DNA of 39,074 nucleotides from the NCBI GenBank assembly GCA_024641085.1, contig JAHEDT010000029.1, positions 1-39,074 on the forward strand. The letters are read 5' to 3'. The notes under the pieces were generated by a model that searched no databases, was not told the DNA's origin, and worked only from the letters and a program-made list of their open reading frames with translations. Below, piece after piece: positions 7,623 to 15,326 of the stretch; position 1 is the stretch's first letter; each line of letters begins with the position of its first letter. The translations under genes were made by a program, and so were the position numbers. Origin of the DNA: Geobacteraceae bacterium. Lineage in GTDB: Bacteria > Desulfobacterota > Desulfuromonadia > Desulfuromonadales > BM103.

Positions 7623-9455
7623 CTACTGCGCACGCCTTTGTCCGGTCTCTGCAATACGCAAAACAGGCGTATTCACAAACATGGACGGATCCTCAGAGGA
7701 TTCCAATTGCTGCAGTGACTTCTCTGCCTGACGCTTCAGATAATCGCGCTGCGTACCTGCACGGGACAGCTTGCCAGAAGAAGTCCGGGGGAGGGTGTGT
7801 GCGGGGACAAGTTCGATGATGCAGTCTATACCCAGTTCCTCGCGTACGATGCGGGCAATCCGGCTCGACATCTCACGGCGTTTGCCTTCTTCCGTCTCAC
7901 GGTACTGGACCACCAAGACAGCTTTTTCTGAACCATCTTCAGCCGGGACAGAGATCGCCGAAGCATCGCCAGGCCTGATTTCCGGCTGCTGCTCGGCGTA
8001 GAACTCGAGGTCCTGGGGCCAGATATTGCGTCCGTTGATGATGATCATGTCCTTTTCACGTCCGGTGATAACCAGAGTCCCTTGGTCCAGGTACCCGATA
8101 TCACCTGTGTTCAGCCAGCCATCAACGGAAAGTATCTCGGCAGTGGCGGCGGGGTCACCGAAATAGCCACTCATTACGCTCGGCCCGCGGACGTGAATTG
8201 TGCCGCATTGCCGATCCGGCAGGGCTTGGCCATACTCATCCCGGACCAGGACTTCGTGTCCGGGTAGCGGAGCTCCGCAGTTAACCAGCTTTTTGGTACG
8301 GCGAGCTTGGTCGTTACGGTCAGGCGTTTCGGTGACGGGGAGAGCTTCCTGCCGTTCGGATAGGTGGTCAGCGTCTATTTCGTCGACAATCGCCCCTTGG
8401 TCCAGCTGAGCAAAACTGATGGCCAGCGAACATTCTGCCATGCCGTAACTGGCGACAAAGGCCGTGTGGTTGAATCCATAAGGGGCCAGTTTTTCGGCGA
8501 ATGCCTCTAAAATTTCGGCACGGATCGTTTCGGCCCCAACTCCGGCAACCCGCCAGGCGCTCAGATCGAGTGGCACGGTTTCGTCATAACGAATCCGTCT
8601 TGTGCACAATTCATAACCAAACGGAGGACCGAAAGAAATAGTGCTTCGATTCCGGGTCATCAAGCTCAGCCAAAGGCGAGGCCGCATGGCGAAGTCGCGG
8701 GTCGATAGATAATCAACGGAAAGCTGTGAAGCCAGAGGTGCCAGGACGAATCCGACCAGGCCCATATCATGGTAATAAGGCAGCCAGGAAACACACCTGT
8801 CACCACTGCGGACCTTGAGGCCGTCCCTGGTGATACCAGCAAGGTTATGCATCACGGCGGCTTCGCTGACCATCACCCCCCTCGGGAAACGGGTGCTGCC
8901 CGAAGTGTACTGGAGGTAAGCGGTCTCTTCCGGCTGCAATGGAAACAGCTCGACGGATTGTTCGGCAAGTTGATCAAAATCATCCGGCTGACCGACAAGC
9001 TTCAATCCCAAGCCGCTGCTCGCCTCAAGCAGGAAGGTTAAAAATTCAGCAGGTGCGACGGCAACCGCTGCCTGACTCTTAATCAGCAAGCCACGCAGCT
9101 GTTCGACATAGGCCTTGTGTCCACCCAGGTGAATCGAGGCCGGAAGCGGTACCGGTGTATATCCAGCATATTGGCAGGCAAAAAAGAATCGCGGAAAGTC
9201 AGGATTGGTCTCCGCGATTATGGCCACCCGGGCGCCTCTTTCCAAGTGGAGACCAAGTAGTCTTTTTGCCAGGGTCTGAGCCCCTTCGCGGAGTTTCGAA
9301 TAAGTGAGTACAGTGCGGAGTTCTCCCCGCCCATTGTAGAAATTAAACCCACTTGTCCCCTGGGCAGCATAATCCAACGCTTCTGCCAGATTGGGAAAGT
9401 CGGCGGTTCTAAGGGGAACCTGGCTTTCGGTCGATGTCGGGTTGAGAGGGTTCAT
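7623..9455 (-). CDS. Fatty acyl-AMP ligase / acyl-ACP synthetase
   Basis: The product is 610 residues of the ANL superfamily. YTSGSTRFPRG (183-193) is the phosphate loop, LPYYHDMGLVG (225-235) is typical of fatty acyl-AMP ligases, YGMAE is the A5 motif, and NTGDIGYL and GREKDMIIINGRN are A7/A8. Lys562 in SSGKLSR is the catalytic A10 Lys. These enzymes activate a fatty acid as acyl-AMP and load it on an ACP, here presumably the ACP encoded two genes downstream. As first gene of the minus-strand run it sets the direction of the operon. A roughly 50-residue tail after Lys562 is somewhat longer than usual. It has no membrane segments and is cytoplasmic. Confidence 0.87.
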   Translation of the reverse strand: MNPLNPTSTESQVPLRTADFPNLAEALDYAAQGTSGFNFYNGRGELRTVLTYSKLREGAQTLAKRLLGLHLERGARVAIIAETNPDFPRFFFACQYAGYTPVPLPASIHLGGHKAYVEQLRGLLIKSQAAVAVAPAEFLTFLLEASSGLGLKLVGQPDDFDQLAEQSVELFPLQPEETAYLQYTSGSTRFPRGVMVSEAAVMHNLAGITRDGLKVRSGDRCVSWLPYYHDMGLVGFVLAPLASQLSVDYLSTRDFAMRPRLWLSLMTRNRSTISFGPPFGYELCTRRIRYDETVPLDLSAWRVAGVGAETIRAEILEAFAEKLAPYGFNHTAFVASYGMAECSLAISFAQLDQGAIVDEIDADHLSERQEALPVTETPDRNDQARRTKKLVNCGAPLPGHEVLVRDEYGQALPDRQCGTIHVRGPSVMSGYFGDPAATAEILSVDGWLNTGDIGYLDQGTLVITGREKDMIIINGRNIWPQDLEFYAEQQPEIRPGDASAISVPAEDGSEKAVLVVQYRETEEGKRREMSSRIARIVREELGIDCIIELVPAHTLPRTSSGKLSRAGTQRDYLKRQAEKSLQQLESSEDPSMFVNTPVLRIAETGQRRAQ

Positions 9456-9897
9456 TCGTGACCTAGAGATAAAGCAATAATAATGCCAATATATAGAAGG
9501 GCGTATACATGGGGTCGCCCTCAGTTACTGGTCGGCATAAGGTGCAAATGTGCAACAATTTCACCACATCACTGTGGATTTATTGCTACATACGGCATCT
9601 GCAAACTGCAAAATAATACAGCGTGCGGCTTATTCAACCAAGCCAAATTACTGAAATGAAGAGTAAAAGTCAAACAAAAGCTGCGCTATGAAAAGAAAAT
9701 TGTCGTCGTTACGAATCTTGTGCTTGAACAAACAGCCAAACCTTGATATCGGGCTCTAAAAACTCCTCTGTGAGGCTATTCAACATCGAACCTTAAGACC
9801 CGCGCTCCCGAAAAGATTGCACCCAGAAAGAAAACTTCCTGTGCAAAGCCATAATTTCTGTTGCGTCGTGTTCGAAAAATCACAGACTTCTCAGCAA
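9456..9897. other. AT-rich upstream region of the lipid operon, no gene seen
   Basis: The promoter of the minus-strand lipid operon should lie here, because no gene precedes the ligase. No convincing -35/-10 pair was found. A duplicated TTGCAC word (9539-9554 on the minus strand) could be a regulator site, but nothing supports that beyond the repetition. Short open frames here have no coding character. Confidence 0.5.
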
Positions 9898-10268
9898 AAC
9901 AAAGGTTAGCCACTAAGTCACCAAGGCGCGAAGCAATCACTGTTATTGCAGAGCAAGATACACCCTTGCTTGGCCTGATCAATTGATCTTAACCTGAATT
10001 GTTGAGATGGTTAATTCCCCGCAGCCAGCTGCGCAATGAATAGGGTGCATTTTGGTTCACGCCTTAAATTAAAGAAATCCAGTATCCATAATCCAGAATC
10101 CGGAATGAGTCCCGATTGCCAGGTAGCCCCGCGCGTTTTTTCTGTCTTCTGGATACTGAATTCCGGATCCCCCAGGGCTTGCCGTGGGGTAGCTCATTCC
10201 CGCGTCCTTTTTTTAGCGCCTTCGTGTATTCGTGACAAGTATCACCTTTTTGTGGGTTATAGAAACGG
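9898..10268 (+). repeat. Repeat family B, copy 1, interrupted by repeat family E
   Basis: The left part (9898-10002) and the right part (about 10203-10268) match, in order, the continuous sequence at 25490-25656. Shared words include AAAGGTTAGCCACTAA, ACACCCTTGCTTGGCCTGA and GATCTTAACC on the left, and TCCTTTTTT plus TTCGTG.CAAG on the right. The roughly 200 bases between the two halves are a copy of the family E repeat. The arms are imperfect inverted repeats, so the intact element would fold as a long hairpin. Confidence 0.8.
10001..10200 (+). repeat. Repeat family E, copy 1 (about 200 bp, MITE-like)
   Basis: This is one of three same-orientation copies (others at 13168 and 32903), and the most diverged. 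Shared landmarks are TTCCCCGCAGC near the left end, GAATCCAG and CCAGAATCCGGAAT in the middle, then TCTGGATACTGAATTC, and a GC-rich right hairpin around GCTTGCCGTGGGG. It has no real gene; a minus-strand frame through it gives a spurious peptide. It lies within a family B repeat. No target duplication could be seen. Confidence 0.8.
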
Positions 10269-10355
10269 AAAATTATTCCTGAATATCGGGCCTGTGGATC
10301 CAGAACCGGTTCGCTTGAGAGGATCTCTGGCGAAACGAGTCCAGCCGTTCTTGTG

Positions 10356-10793
10356 CTACTTCCCGGTGAAAATCTGCTGCAAAGCCATGTGCAGACTCTG
10401 ATCCAGCTTTTGTCCGGTTTCGTTAGAGTAAGAGAGGTCCGGAGGGCCGGGCCAGCCAGGATCGATAAATTCCTGACGGCCAAAAGTGCGTGACGCCGCA
10501 TAACGTGGCAATACGTGGAAATGAACGTCATGATCAACCATCATCAACATGAGATAATTGATTTTGTCGTAAGAGAAGCATCGCTTCAAATGGTTTTCTA
10601 TGGCTGTGGTTATCTCTTTTAGTTCCGAAAAAGCGGCCGCACTTATCCGGGAAAAGGTGTCCGCTTCGTTTTTGCAGATCAGGACCAGTGCGCCCAGGGT
10701 GGCCTGCTGGGGGCGCAGTAACAAGGCCCAATGTTCATACTCCTGGATCAATGTTCCCGGGTAGCCGAATTTTTTCATCGTGGCATTCGTCAT
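10356..10793 (-). CDS. HIT family protein (histidine-triad nucleotide hydrolase)
   Basis: The product is 145 residues, the normal length for a single HIT domain. The ATG follows a near-perfect TAAGGAGG six bases upstream. The triad region reads DHDVHFHVLPRY. The last two His of the H-x-H-x-H triad, including the nucleophile position, are present, but the first is replaced by Asp, with a His just before it. HIT enzymes hydrolyse or transfer nucleoside monophosphates from dinucleotide or sugar-nucleotide substrates. It is divergent from the CerS-like/nucleotidyltransferase pair and lies between the two halves of the lipid locus, so a link to headgroup nucleotides is conceivable but unproven. 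Confidence 0.8.
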   Translation of the reverse strand: MTNATMKKFGYPGTLIQEYEHWALLLRPQQATLGALVLICKNEADTFSRISAAAFSELKEITTAIENHLKRCFSYDKINYLMLMMVDHDVHFHVLPRYAASRTFGRQEFIDPGWPGPPDLSYSNETGQKLDQSLHMALQQIFTGK

Positions 10794-11161
10794 GATCGTC
10801 CTCCTTAAATGTGACCGGTTGTTTGTCTCCGGTGCTGGCTACGGTTTGCTGGATCCTATTGCGGGGTCGTTTTTCGGCCTGATGATTGGCTGATGATACT
10901 GATCGATGTGAATCGTTATGATAGTCGCCTTCACAATGGCCTGCGTGTGTTCTTTGAAAATATTGGTCTGTTGCGCCTTGCCCATGATTCAAAAACTCAA
11001 AATGGCCCGAATGGGCAGGCATAAATGGCTTACATACAGGCAGAGGATCGGTTATGATTCAAAGCGGCCATTGCATGTTGTGGTCAGCAGAGACGGACCC
11101 TTTCTCTGGCCGCTTTAGGATTTGAAATCTCTTCACCTTAATATACCTGCCGAGCCATACA
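10794..11161. promoter_or_regulatory. Divergent intergenic region with a 10-bp inverted repeat
   Basis: This gap separates the HIT gene (-) and the CerS-like gene (+), so it must hold both promoters. The clear structural element is AAAGCGGCCA at 11061-11070, paired perfectly with TGGCCGCTTT at 11107-11116, 36 bases apart. It ends about 45 bases before the + strand start codon. It could be a leader hairpin or a regulator site. No confident -35/-10 boxes were found. Confidence 0.4.
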
Positions 11162-12331
11162 ATGCAAAGTCGAGGACATTCAGAAAAGCACCACCAGCAA
11201 TCGTTACGGGTTGTCCCAGTTGCCGGGCGCCGTCCGATGCGCAACTTTATTAAAATGCCCTGGTCGCTCTATGCAGACGATCCCTGTTGGGTCCCCCCGT
11301 TGATTATTGAAAGACAGTGGCACCTATCAAAGAAAAATCCCTACTTTGAGCACGCTGATTTCCAAGCCTGGATTGCCTATCGTGGAGAGCGAATGGTCGG
11401 GCGGATCAGCGCCCAGGTCGATCAGATGCATTTGCAGAAATACCAGGACGCGACCGGGTTTTTTGGTTTCCTGGAAGCAGAAGACGATCCTGAAACCTTC
11501 CGTGGCTTGTTCGAGTCCGCTGAAGAATGGCTGCGCCAGAAAGGTATGCAGCGAATCCGCGGGCCGTTCAACCTCTCAATCAACGATGAATGCGGCTTGC
11601 TGGTTGAAGGCTTTGACAGCCCGCCTCCGATCATGCTGGGGCACGCTCTTCCGTATTATGGCCCGCGCGTGGAAGAGCAGGGGTACGCCGGAGAGCAGGA
11701 TCTCCTGGCTTATCGGGCTCACCCCGACATTGCCCCTCCTCGTCAGCTCGAGGCCCTGAGCAAACGGGTGGCCGGAAGGGTTACGGTTCGTACCATGCGG
11801 CGTGATCGCTTCAATGAGGAGCTGGAGATCATCCGTGACATTTTTGAAGATGCCTGGTCGGAAAACTGGGGATTCATTCCCTTTACGCCCGCCGAGTTCG
11901 CTGAACTTGGGAAAAACCTCAAATTCCTGGTGGACTCAGAGTCGGTCAGGATTGCCGAGCTCGATGGAGAACCGGTGGCCATGATCGTCATGTTCCCCAA
12001 CATTAACGAGGCCATCAGGGATTTGAACGGCCGCCTGCTGCCTTTTGGTTGGCTGAAGCTGCTCTGGCGCCTGAAAGTCGTTGGTCTCAAGTCGGCGAGA
12101 ATCCCGCTGCTCGGCGTCAGGCGCAGCCATCAAGGGGGCCTGCTGGGGGCGGCACTCGCTCTTATGGTGATTGCCCCGCTCCACGTGAAAGCGCGCAAAC
12201 AGGGTATTATGGAAGTGGATATGTCCTGGATTCTCGAGCAGAACCAGGGGATGCGCAAAATCACCGAATCTGTGGGCTGCGATCTCTACAAGCGCTACCG
12301 GATTTACCAGAAGGATTTAACCACAGCATGA
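11162..12331 (+). CDS. Large GNAT-type N-acyltransferase, candidate ceramide synthase
   Basis: The product is 389 residues, much longer than a single-domain GNAT (about 150). The N-terminal motif FIKMPWSLYADDPCWVPPL and the block GPFNLSINDECGLLVEGFD (from residue 134) followed by PYYG mark a distinct family within the acyl-CoA N-acyltransferase superfamily. A second GNAT-like half follows, with VEMDMSW-like strand (EVDMSWILEQNQ) and a conserved NQGMRKITESVG near the end. To my knowledge the bacterial ceramide synthase of Caulobacter belongs to this superfamily, so N-acylation of the sphingoid base is the favoured role here. It overlaps the next gene by 4 bases (ATGA). The ATG at 11162 has no good ribosome-binding site, so the true start may be slightly downstream. 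Confidence 0.65.
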   Translation: MQSRGHSEKHHQQSLRVVPVAGRRPMRNFIKMPWSLYADDPCWVPPLIIERQWHLSKKNPYFEHADFQAWIAYRGERMVGRISAQVDQMHLQKYQDATGFFGFLEAEDDPETFRGLFESAEEWLRQKGMQRIRGPFNLSINDECGLLVEGFDSPPPIMLGHALPYYGPRVEEQGYAGEQDLLAYRAHPDIAPPRQLEALSKRVAGRVTVRTMRRDRFNEELEIIRDIFEDAWSENWGFIPFTPAEFAELGKNLKFLVDSESVRIAELDGEPVAMIVMFPNINEAIRDLNGRLLPFGWLKLLWRLKVVGLKSARIPLLGVRRSHQGGLLGAALALMVIAPLHVKARKQGIMEVDMSWILEQNQGMRKITESVGCDLYKRYRIYQKDLTTA

Positions 12332-13143
12332 AATCGACAGGCCAGCCTTATTGCGCGGTCATTCTGGCCGCTGACCGTGACATTAACGACCCGGTCGCCA
12401 ATGCTGCCGCGGTGAGCTGCAAGGCCCTGGCGCCGGTCTCCGGGCGGGCCATGGTTTTGCGTGTTCTCGATGCCCTCGCGGACGCCCGCGAAGTCGGCGT
12501 TCGGATTCTGGTTGGCCCAGCGATGACTTCGGTCGAGCAGAATGACGAACTTGCCGGTCTGGTTCGCTCCGGCCAGGTTCAGTGGGTTGCTCCGCAAAGC
12601 ACTCCGAGTTCAAGCGCCTTCAGTGTTTTACAGACTTTGCCGAACGATGTCCCGGTACTGCTCACGACCGCCGATCATGCCCTGTTGTCAGCAGCTGTGG
12701 TCGATCATTTCTGCACCATGGCCCGCAGCAGCGGTTGCGATGTCCTGGCCGGGGTAGCCCGGCATGAACTGGTTGCAGAGGCTTTCCCAGGCACCCGCAG
12801 GACCGTCACCAGACTCAAGGATGGAGGCTACTGCGGTTGCAACCTGTTCGCATTTATGACCCCGCAAGCCCGCAAAGCTGCAGATTTCTGGCGTAAGGTG
12901 GAAACGGAGCGCAAAAAACCCCTGCGGGTTGTGAAGGTTATTGGTTGGGTCGCCGTGCTCCGCTACCTGCTCGGACAGTTGACTCTAGGCCAGGCTCTGA
13001 GTCGGTTGTCGCAAAGAATGAATCTCCAGGCCGGGGCCGTCCAGATGCCCTTTGCCGAGGCTGCGGTCGATGTCGACAAGGTCGATGATTGGTTGCTGGT
13101 CGAGTCTGTCCTGGCAAAAAGACAAGCAGAGGCACCTCAATAA
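12328..13143 (+). CDS. Nucleotidyltransferase / GT-A-fold protein (MobA-like NTP transferase)
   Basis: The product is 271 residues from the ATG overlapping the previous stop codon (ATGA). The start CAVILAADR is a variant of the LAGG-type NTP-binding loop, with the usual Gly pair altered, followed at some distance by a conserved Lys (CKALAPV). LLTTADHALL has the Asp at the metal-binding position of NTP_transf_3 proteins, and DVDKVDDW near the end fits the second metal site. Such proteins join a nucleotide to a phosphorylated small molecule. Its coupling to the candidate ceramide synthase suggests activation of a polar headgroup, for example as a CDP derivative; that is inference. The altered glycine loop leaves some doubt about catalysis. 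Confidence 0.65.
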   Translation: MKSTGQPYCAVILAADRDINDPVANAAAVSCKALAPVSGRAMVLRVLDALADAREVGVRILVGPAMTSVEQNDELAGLVRSGQVQWVAPQSTPSSSAFSVLQTLPNDVPVLLTTADHALLSAAVVDHFCTMARSSGCDVLAGVARHELVAEAFPGTRRTVTRLKDGGYCGCNLFAFMTPQARKAADFWRKVETERKKPLRVVKVIGWVAVLRYLLGQLTLGQALSRLSQRMNLQAGAVQMPFAEAAVDVDKVDDWLLVESVLAKRQAEAPQ

Positions 13144-13167
13144 AGCTGGCCTCCTGAGTTTTCAAGC

Positions 13168-13373
13168 GTTCAATCGACGAGAGGGTTGATTCCCCGCAGC
13201 TTGCTGCGCCATGCATTGATTTGCGTTTGGTTGATGCCTTATTGAGGGAATCCAGTACCCGGAATCCAGAATCCGGAATAAGTTCCTTCCACCAGATGGG
13301 TTCACGAGTTTATTCTGTCTACTGGATACTGAATTCTGGATACCCCGTGGCTTGCCGCGGGGCAGTTCATTCG
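13168..13373 (+). repeat. Repeat family E, copy 2
   Basis: This is the cleanest copy. It starts with GTTCAATCGACGAGAGG, then CCCCGCAGCTTGCTGCG, which folds as a small hairpin. It has inner words ATCCAGTA/TACTGGAT and CCAGAATCCGG/GAATTCTGG in opposite orientation. It ends with CCCGTGGCTTGCCGCGGGG, also a hairpin, then GTTCATT. It fills the 298-bp gap between the nucleotidyltransferase and azlD stops. The minus-strand frame across it is a repeat-derived artefact. Confidence 0.85.
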
Positions 13374-13441
13374 AGCAAACAAAGACTGCCTCTCGGTCAT
13401 CCGGGGTCTCAAACCACGGACCCACTGACTCTGCAACGTTG

Positions 13442-13765
13442 TTAGTAGAACATCCCGCCCAGCCAGTACAGCAGCATCCCGACCAGAACCGTCCCGCCGA
13501 GGCTGCGGGTTTTCAGTGCAAAGATCAACGTCGGCACGGCCACGAGCAGCTCCAGTTTACCGAAGGCCAAACTGCGGGTTGCGCTCTCGGTAAAGAGCGA
13601 CGGTGCGAGCAGGGCGCTGAGAATCGCCACCGGGATCAGGGACAGCCAGTCGATCAGCCCCTGGGGCATCTTCCTGTGAGCCAGGTAGAGCAGCGGCAGG
13701 GCACGGGGCAGGTAGGTGGCCAGGCCCATGCCGCCGAACAGGAGCAGGTAGTCGCTGAAGCTCAT
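13442..13765 (-). CDS. azlD: AzlD-type branched-chain amino acid exporter small subunit
   Basis: The product is 107 residues from the ATG at 13765, which overlaps the azlC stop by 4 bases (ATGA); a longer frame from upstream would run back into azlC and is not used. It has about four membrane helices. The segment ATYLPRALPLLYL after the first helix is characteristic of AzlD. With AzlC it forms a two-subunit exporter of branched-chain amino acids in the inner membrane. Translational coupling fits fixed subunit stoichiometry. Confidence 0.88.
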   Translation of the reverse strand: MSFSDYLLLFGGMGLATYLPRALPLLYLAHRKMPQGLIDWLSLIPVAILSALLAPSLFTESATRSLAFGKLELLVAVPTLIFALKTRSLGGTVLVGMLLYWLGGMFY

Positions 13766-14463
13766 CTGCCCCTCCGATAATGGCGTTTCAGCAGGTAACC
13801 GATGGTTGCGGCGCACATCGAGGCACCGACGATATAGGAATCTCCGGGGATCAACAGGTACCAGGCAACGGAAAGTGCCGCGGCCAACAGTCCGGTGACG
13901 ATGTAGAGCCGGCCCTGCAGCTGGAAGACCAGCAGGCAGATGAACATCCCGGTGAGGGCGTAGTCGATTCCCAAGGCCCCCTGGGGAACAAACTGGCCGA
14001 CCAGAGCGCCGCAGATCGTGGCCGTAATCCAGACGGCGTTGGCCAGATGGTTAACGGTCAGGGCACGCCAGCGGTCCCATCCACCTTCACGAAAGCGGGT
14101 CAGGTTGACGGCGAAGCTCTCATCGGTGACGCCGTAGGCGTAAAGTGCCAGGAAAGCCCGATTCACCCGCTGCAGGTAGACTGCCAGGGCCGAGCTCATC
14201 AGGACATGACGCAGGTTGACGACAAAGGTGGTCAGAACGATCGCCGGTGTCGAAGCGCCGGCAGCGAGCATGGCGACGCATATAAACTGGGCGCTGCCGG
14301 CAAAAACCAGCACTGACATCAAGGCCACTGCCCACCAGGGCAGGCCGGCTTTCTGCGCCAGAACCCCCAGGGCCAGGCCAATGGGGAAGTAGCCTAGGCA
14401 AATCGGCCAGGCGGCGGACGCCCCCTGGCGGAGAGTTCGTTTGTGCTCGTGATCTGGATTCAT
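13762..14463 (-). CDS. azlC: AzlC-type branched-chain amino acid exporter large subunit
   Basis: The product is 233 residues with several hydrophobic helices. The N-terminal motif PICLGYFPIGLALGVLA and the following VFAGSAQF segment are hallmarks of AzlC. It acts with the downstream AzlD as an inner-membrane exporter of leucine-type amino acids or analogues. The upstream gene on the same strand is separated by a strong terminator, so azlCD probably has its own promoter in the short gap at 14464-14540; no clear boxes were found there. Confidence 0.88.
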   Translation of the reverse strand: MNPDHEHKRTLRQGASAAWPICLGYFPIGLALGVLAQKAGLPWWAVALMSVLVFAGSAQFICVAMLAAGASTPAIVLTTFVVNLRHVLMSSALAVYLQRVNRAFLALYAYGVTDESFAVNLTRFREGGWDRWRALTVNHLANAVWITATICGALVGQFVPQGALGIDYALTGMFICLLVFQLQGRLYIVTGLLAAALSVAWYLLIPGDSYIVGASMCAATIGYLLKRHYRRGR

Positions 14464-14540
14464 AGTGGGTTAGCGATACCAGGAGACCGAAACCAGAATA
14501 CAGGATATGGCTGCCGGATCCCTCGGCCCATCAGTTGATA

Positions 14541-14565
14541 CAAAAAGGGCGCCCAGGGGCGCCCT
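14541..14565 (-). terminator. Rho-independent terminator of the amino-acid ABC operon
   Basis: On the minus strand AGGGCGCC and GGCGCCCT form a perfect 8-bp GC-rich stem with loop CCTG, followed by a run of T. It lies 26 bases downstream of the ATPase stop codon. Confidence 0.9.
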
Positions 14566-14591
14566 CGTCATATGAGCGGCCCATCATGCAT

Positions 14592-15326
14592 TTACAGGAC
14601 CTGCTTGAGAAACGCCTTGGCGCGTTCTTCACGCGGGGCAGTAAAGAAATGTTCGGGGGTCCCTTCTTCGACCAACTTCCCCTGATCCATGAACAGGACT
14701 CGATCAGCGACTTCCCGGGCGAAGCCCATTTCGTGGGTGACGACCACCATGGTCATCCCCTCACGGGCCAGCTGCTTCATGACTTCGAGTACTTCACCGA
14801 CCATCTCGGGATCGAGGGCGCTGGTCGGTTCGTCGAAGAGCATGATCTTCGGGTCCATGGCCAGCGCACGGGCAATGGCAACACGCTGCTGCTGGCCACC
14901 GGAGAGACGAATCGGGTATTCGTTCTCTTTCTCGGCAATGCCGACTTTCTTCAGCAGCTGGCGGGCCTTCTTCTCCGCCTCATCACGCTTGCGCTTGCGC
15001 ACCACCTGCTGGGCAAGGATGATGTTTTCCAAAACCGTTTTGTGCGGGAACAGGTTGAACTGCTGGAAGACCATGCCGACTTCGCGGCGCACCAGGTTAA
15101 GGTCGGTCTTCTTGTTGGCCAGATCGACGCCGTCGATCATGATATGTCCGGAAGTGAAGGTCTCCAGGCCGTTCAGGCAGCGCAGGTAAGTTGACTTTCC
15201 TGAGCCGGAAGGGCCGATGATAACCACCACCTCAGCGGGCTTGATATGCGATGTTACGCCGTCGACGGCATACACCGTCTGACCGCGGCCGACAAAAGTT
15301 TTTTTCAGATCGACTGTTTTAATCAC
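14592..15326 (-). CDS. Polar amino acid ABC transporter ATPase (GlnQ-like)
   Basis: The product is 244 residues from a GTG at 15326. This start is chosen because GGAGG lies 10 bases upstream, while a TTG three codons earlier is too close to it. It carries Walker [10 protein letters not shown], signature LSGGQQQR, Walker [13 protein letters not shown] and the H-loop [11 protein letters not shown]. The last two sequences are those of the polar-amino-acid uptake family (GlnQ, HisP, ArtP). The start overlaps the permease stop by 8 bases. It powers uptake with the permease and binding protein encoded upstream. Confidence 0.92.
   Translation of the reverse strand: MIKTVDLKKTFVGRGQTVYAVDGVTSHIKPAEVVVIIGPSGSGKSTYLRCLNGLETFTSGHIMIDGVDLANKKTDLNLVRREVGMVFQQFNLFPHKTVLENIILAQQVVRKRKRDEAEKKARQLLKKVGIAEKENEYPIRLSGGQQQRVAIARALAMDPKIMLFDEPTSALDPEMVGEVLEVMKQLAREGMTMVVVTHEMGFAREVADRVLFMDQGKLVEEGTPEHFFTAPREERAKAFLKQVL

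Noticed and set aside
9530-9560. Sigma-54 promoter before the fatty acyl-AMP ligase gene (TTGCAC words)
   Set aside because: The two GC dinucleotides are 8 bases apart instead of 12, and there is no GG at the -24 position.
10064-10537. Minus-strand frame of 157 residues across repeat E copy 1
   Set aside because: Similar peptides arise from repeat E copy 2 (13162-13425), so they come from the repeat sequence, not from a gene. It also overlaps the HIT gene.
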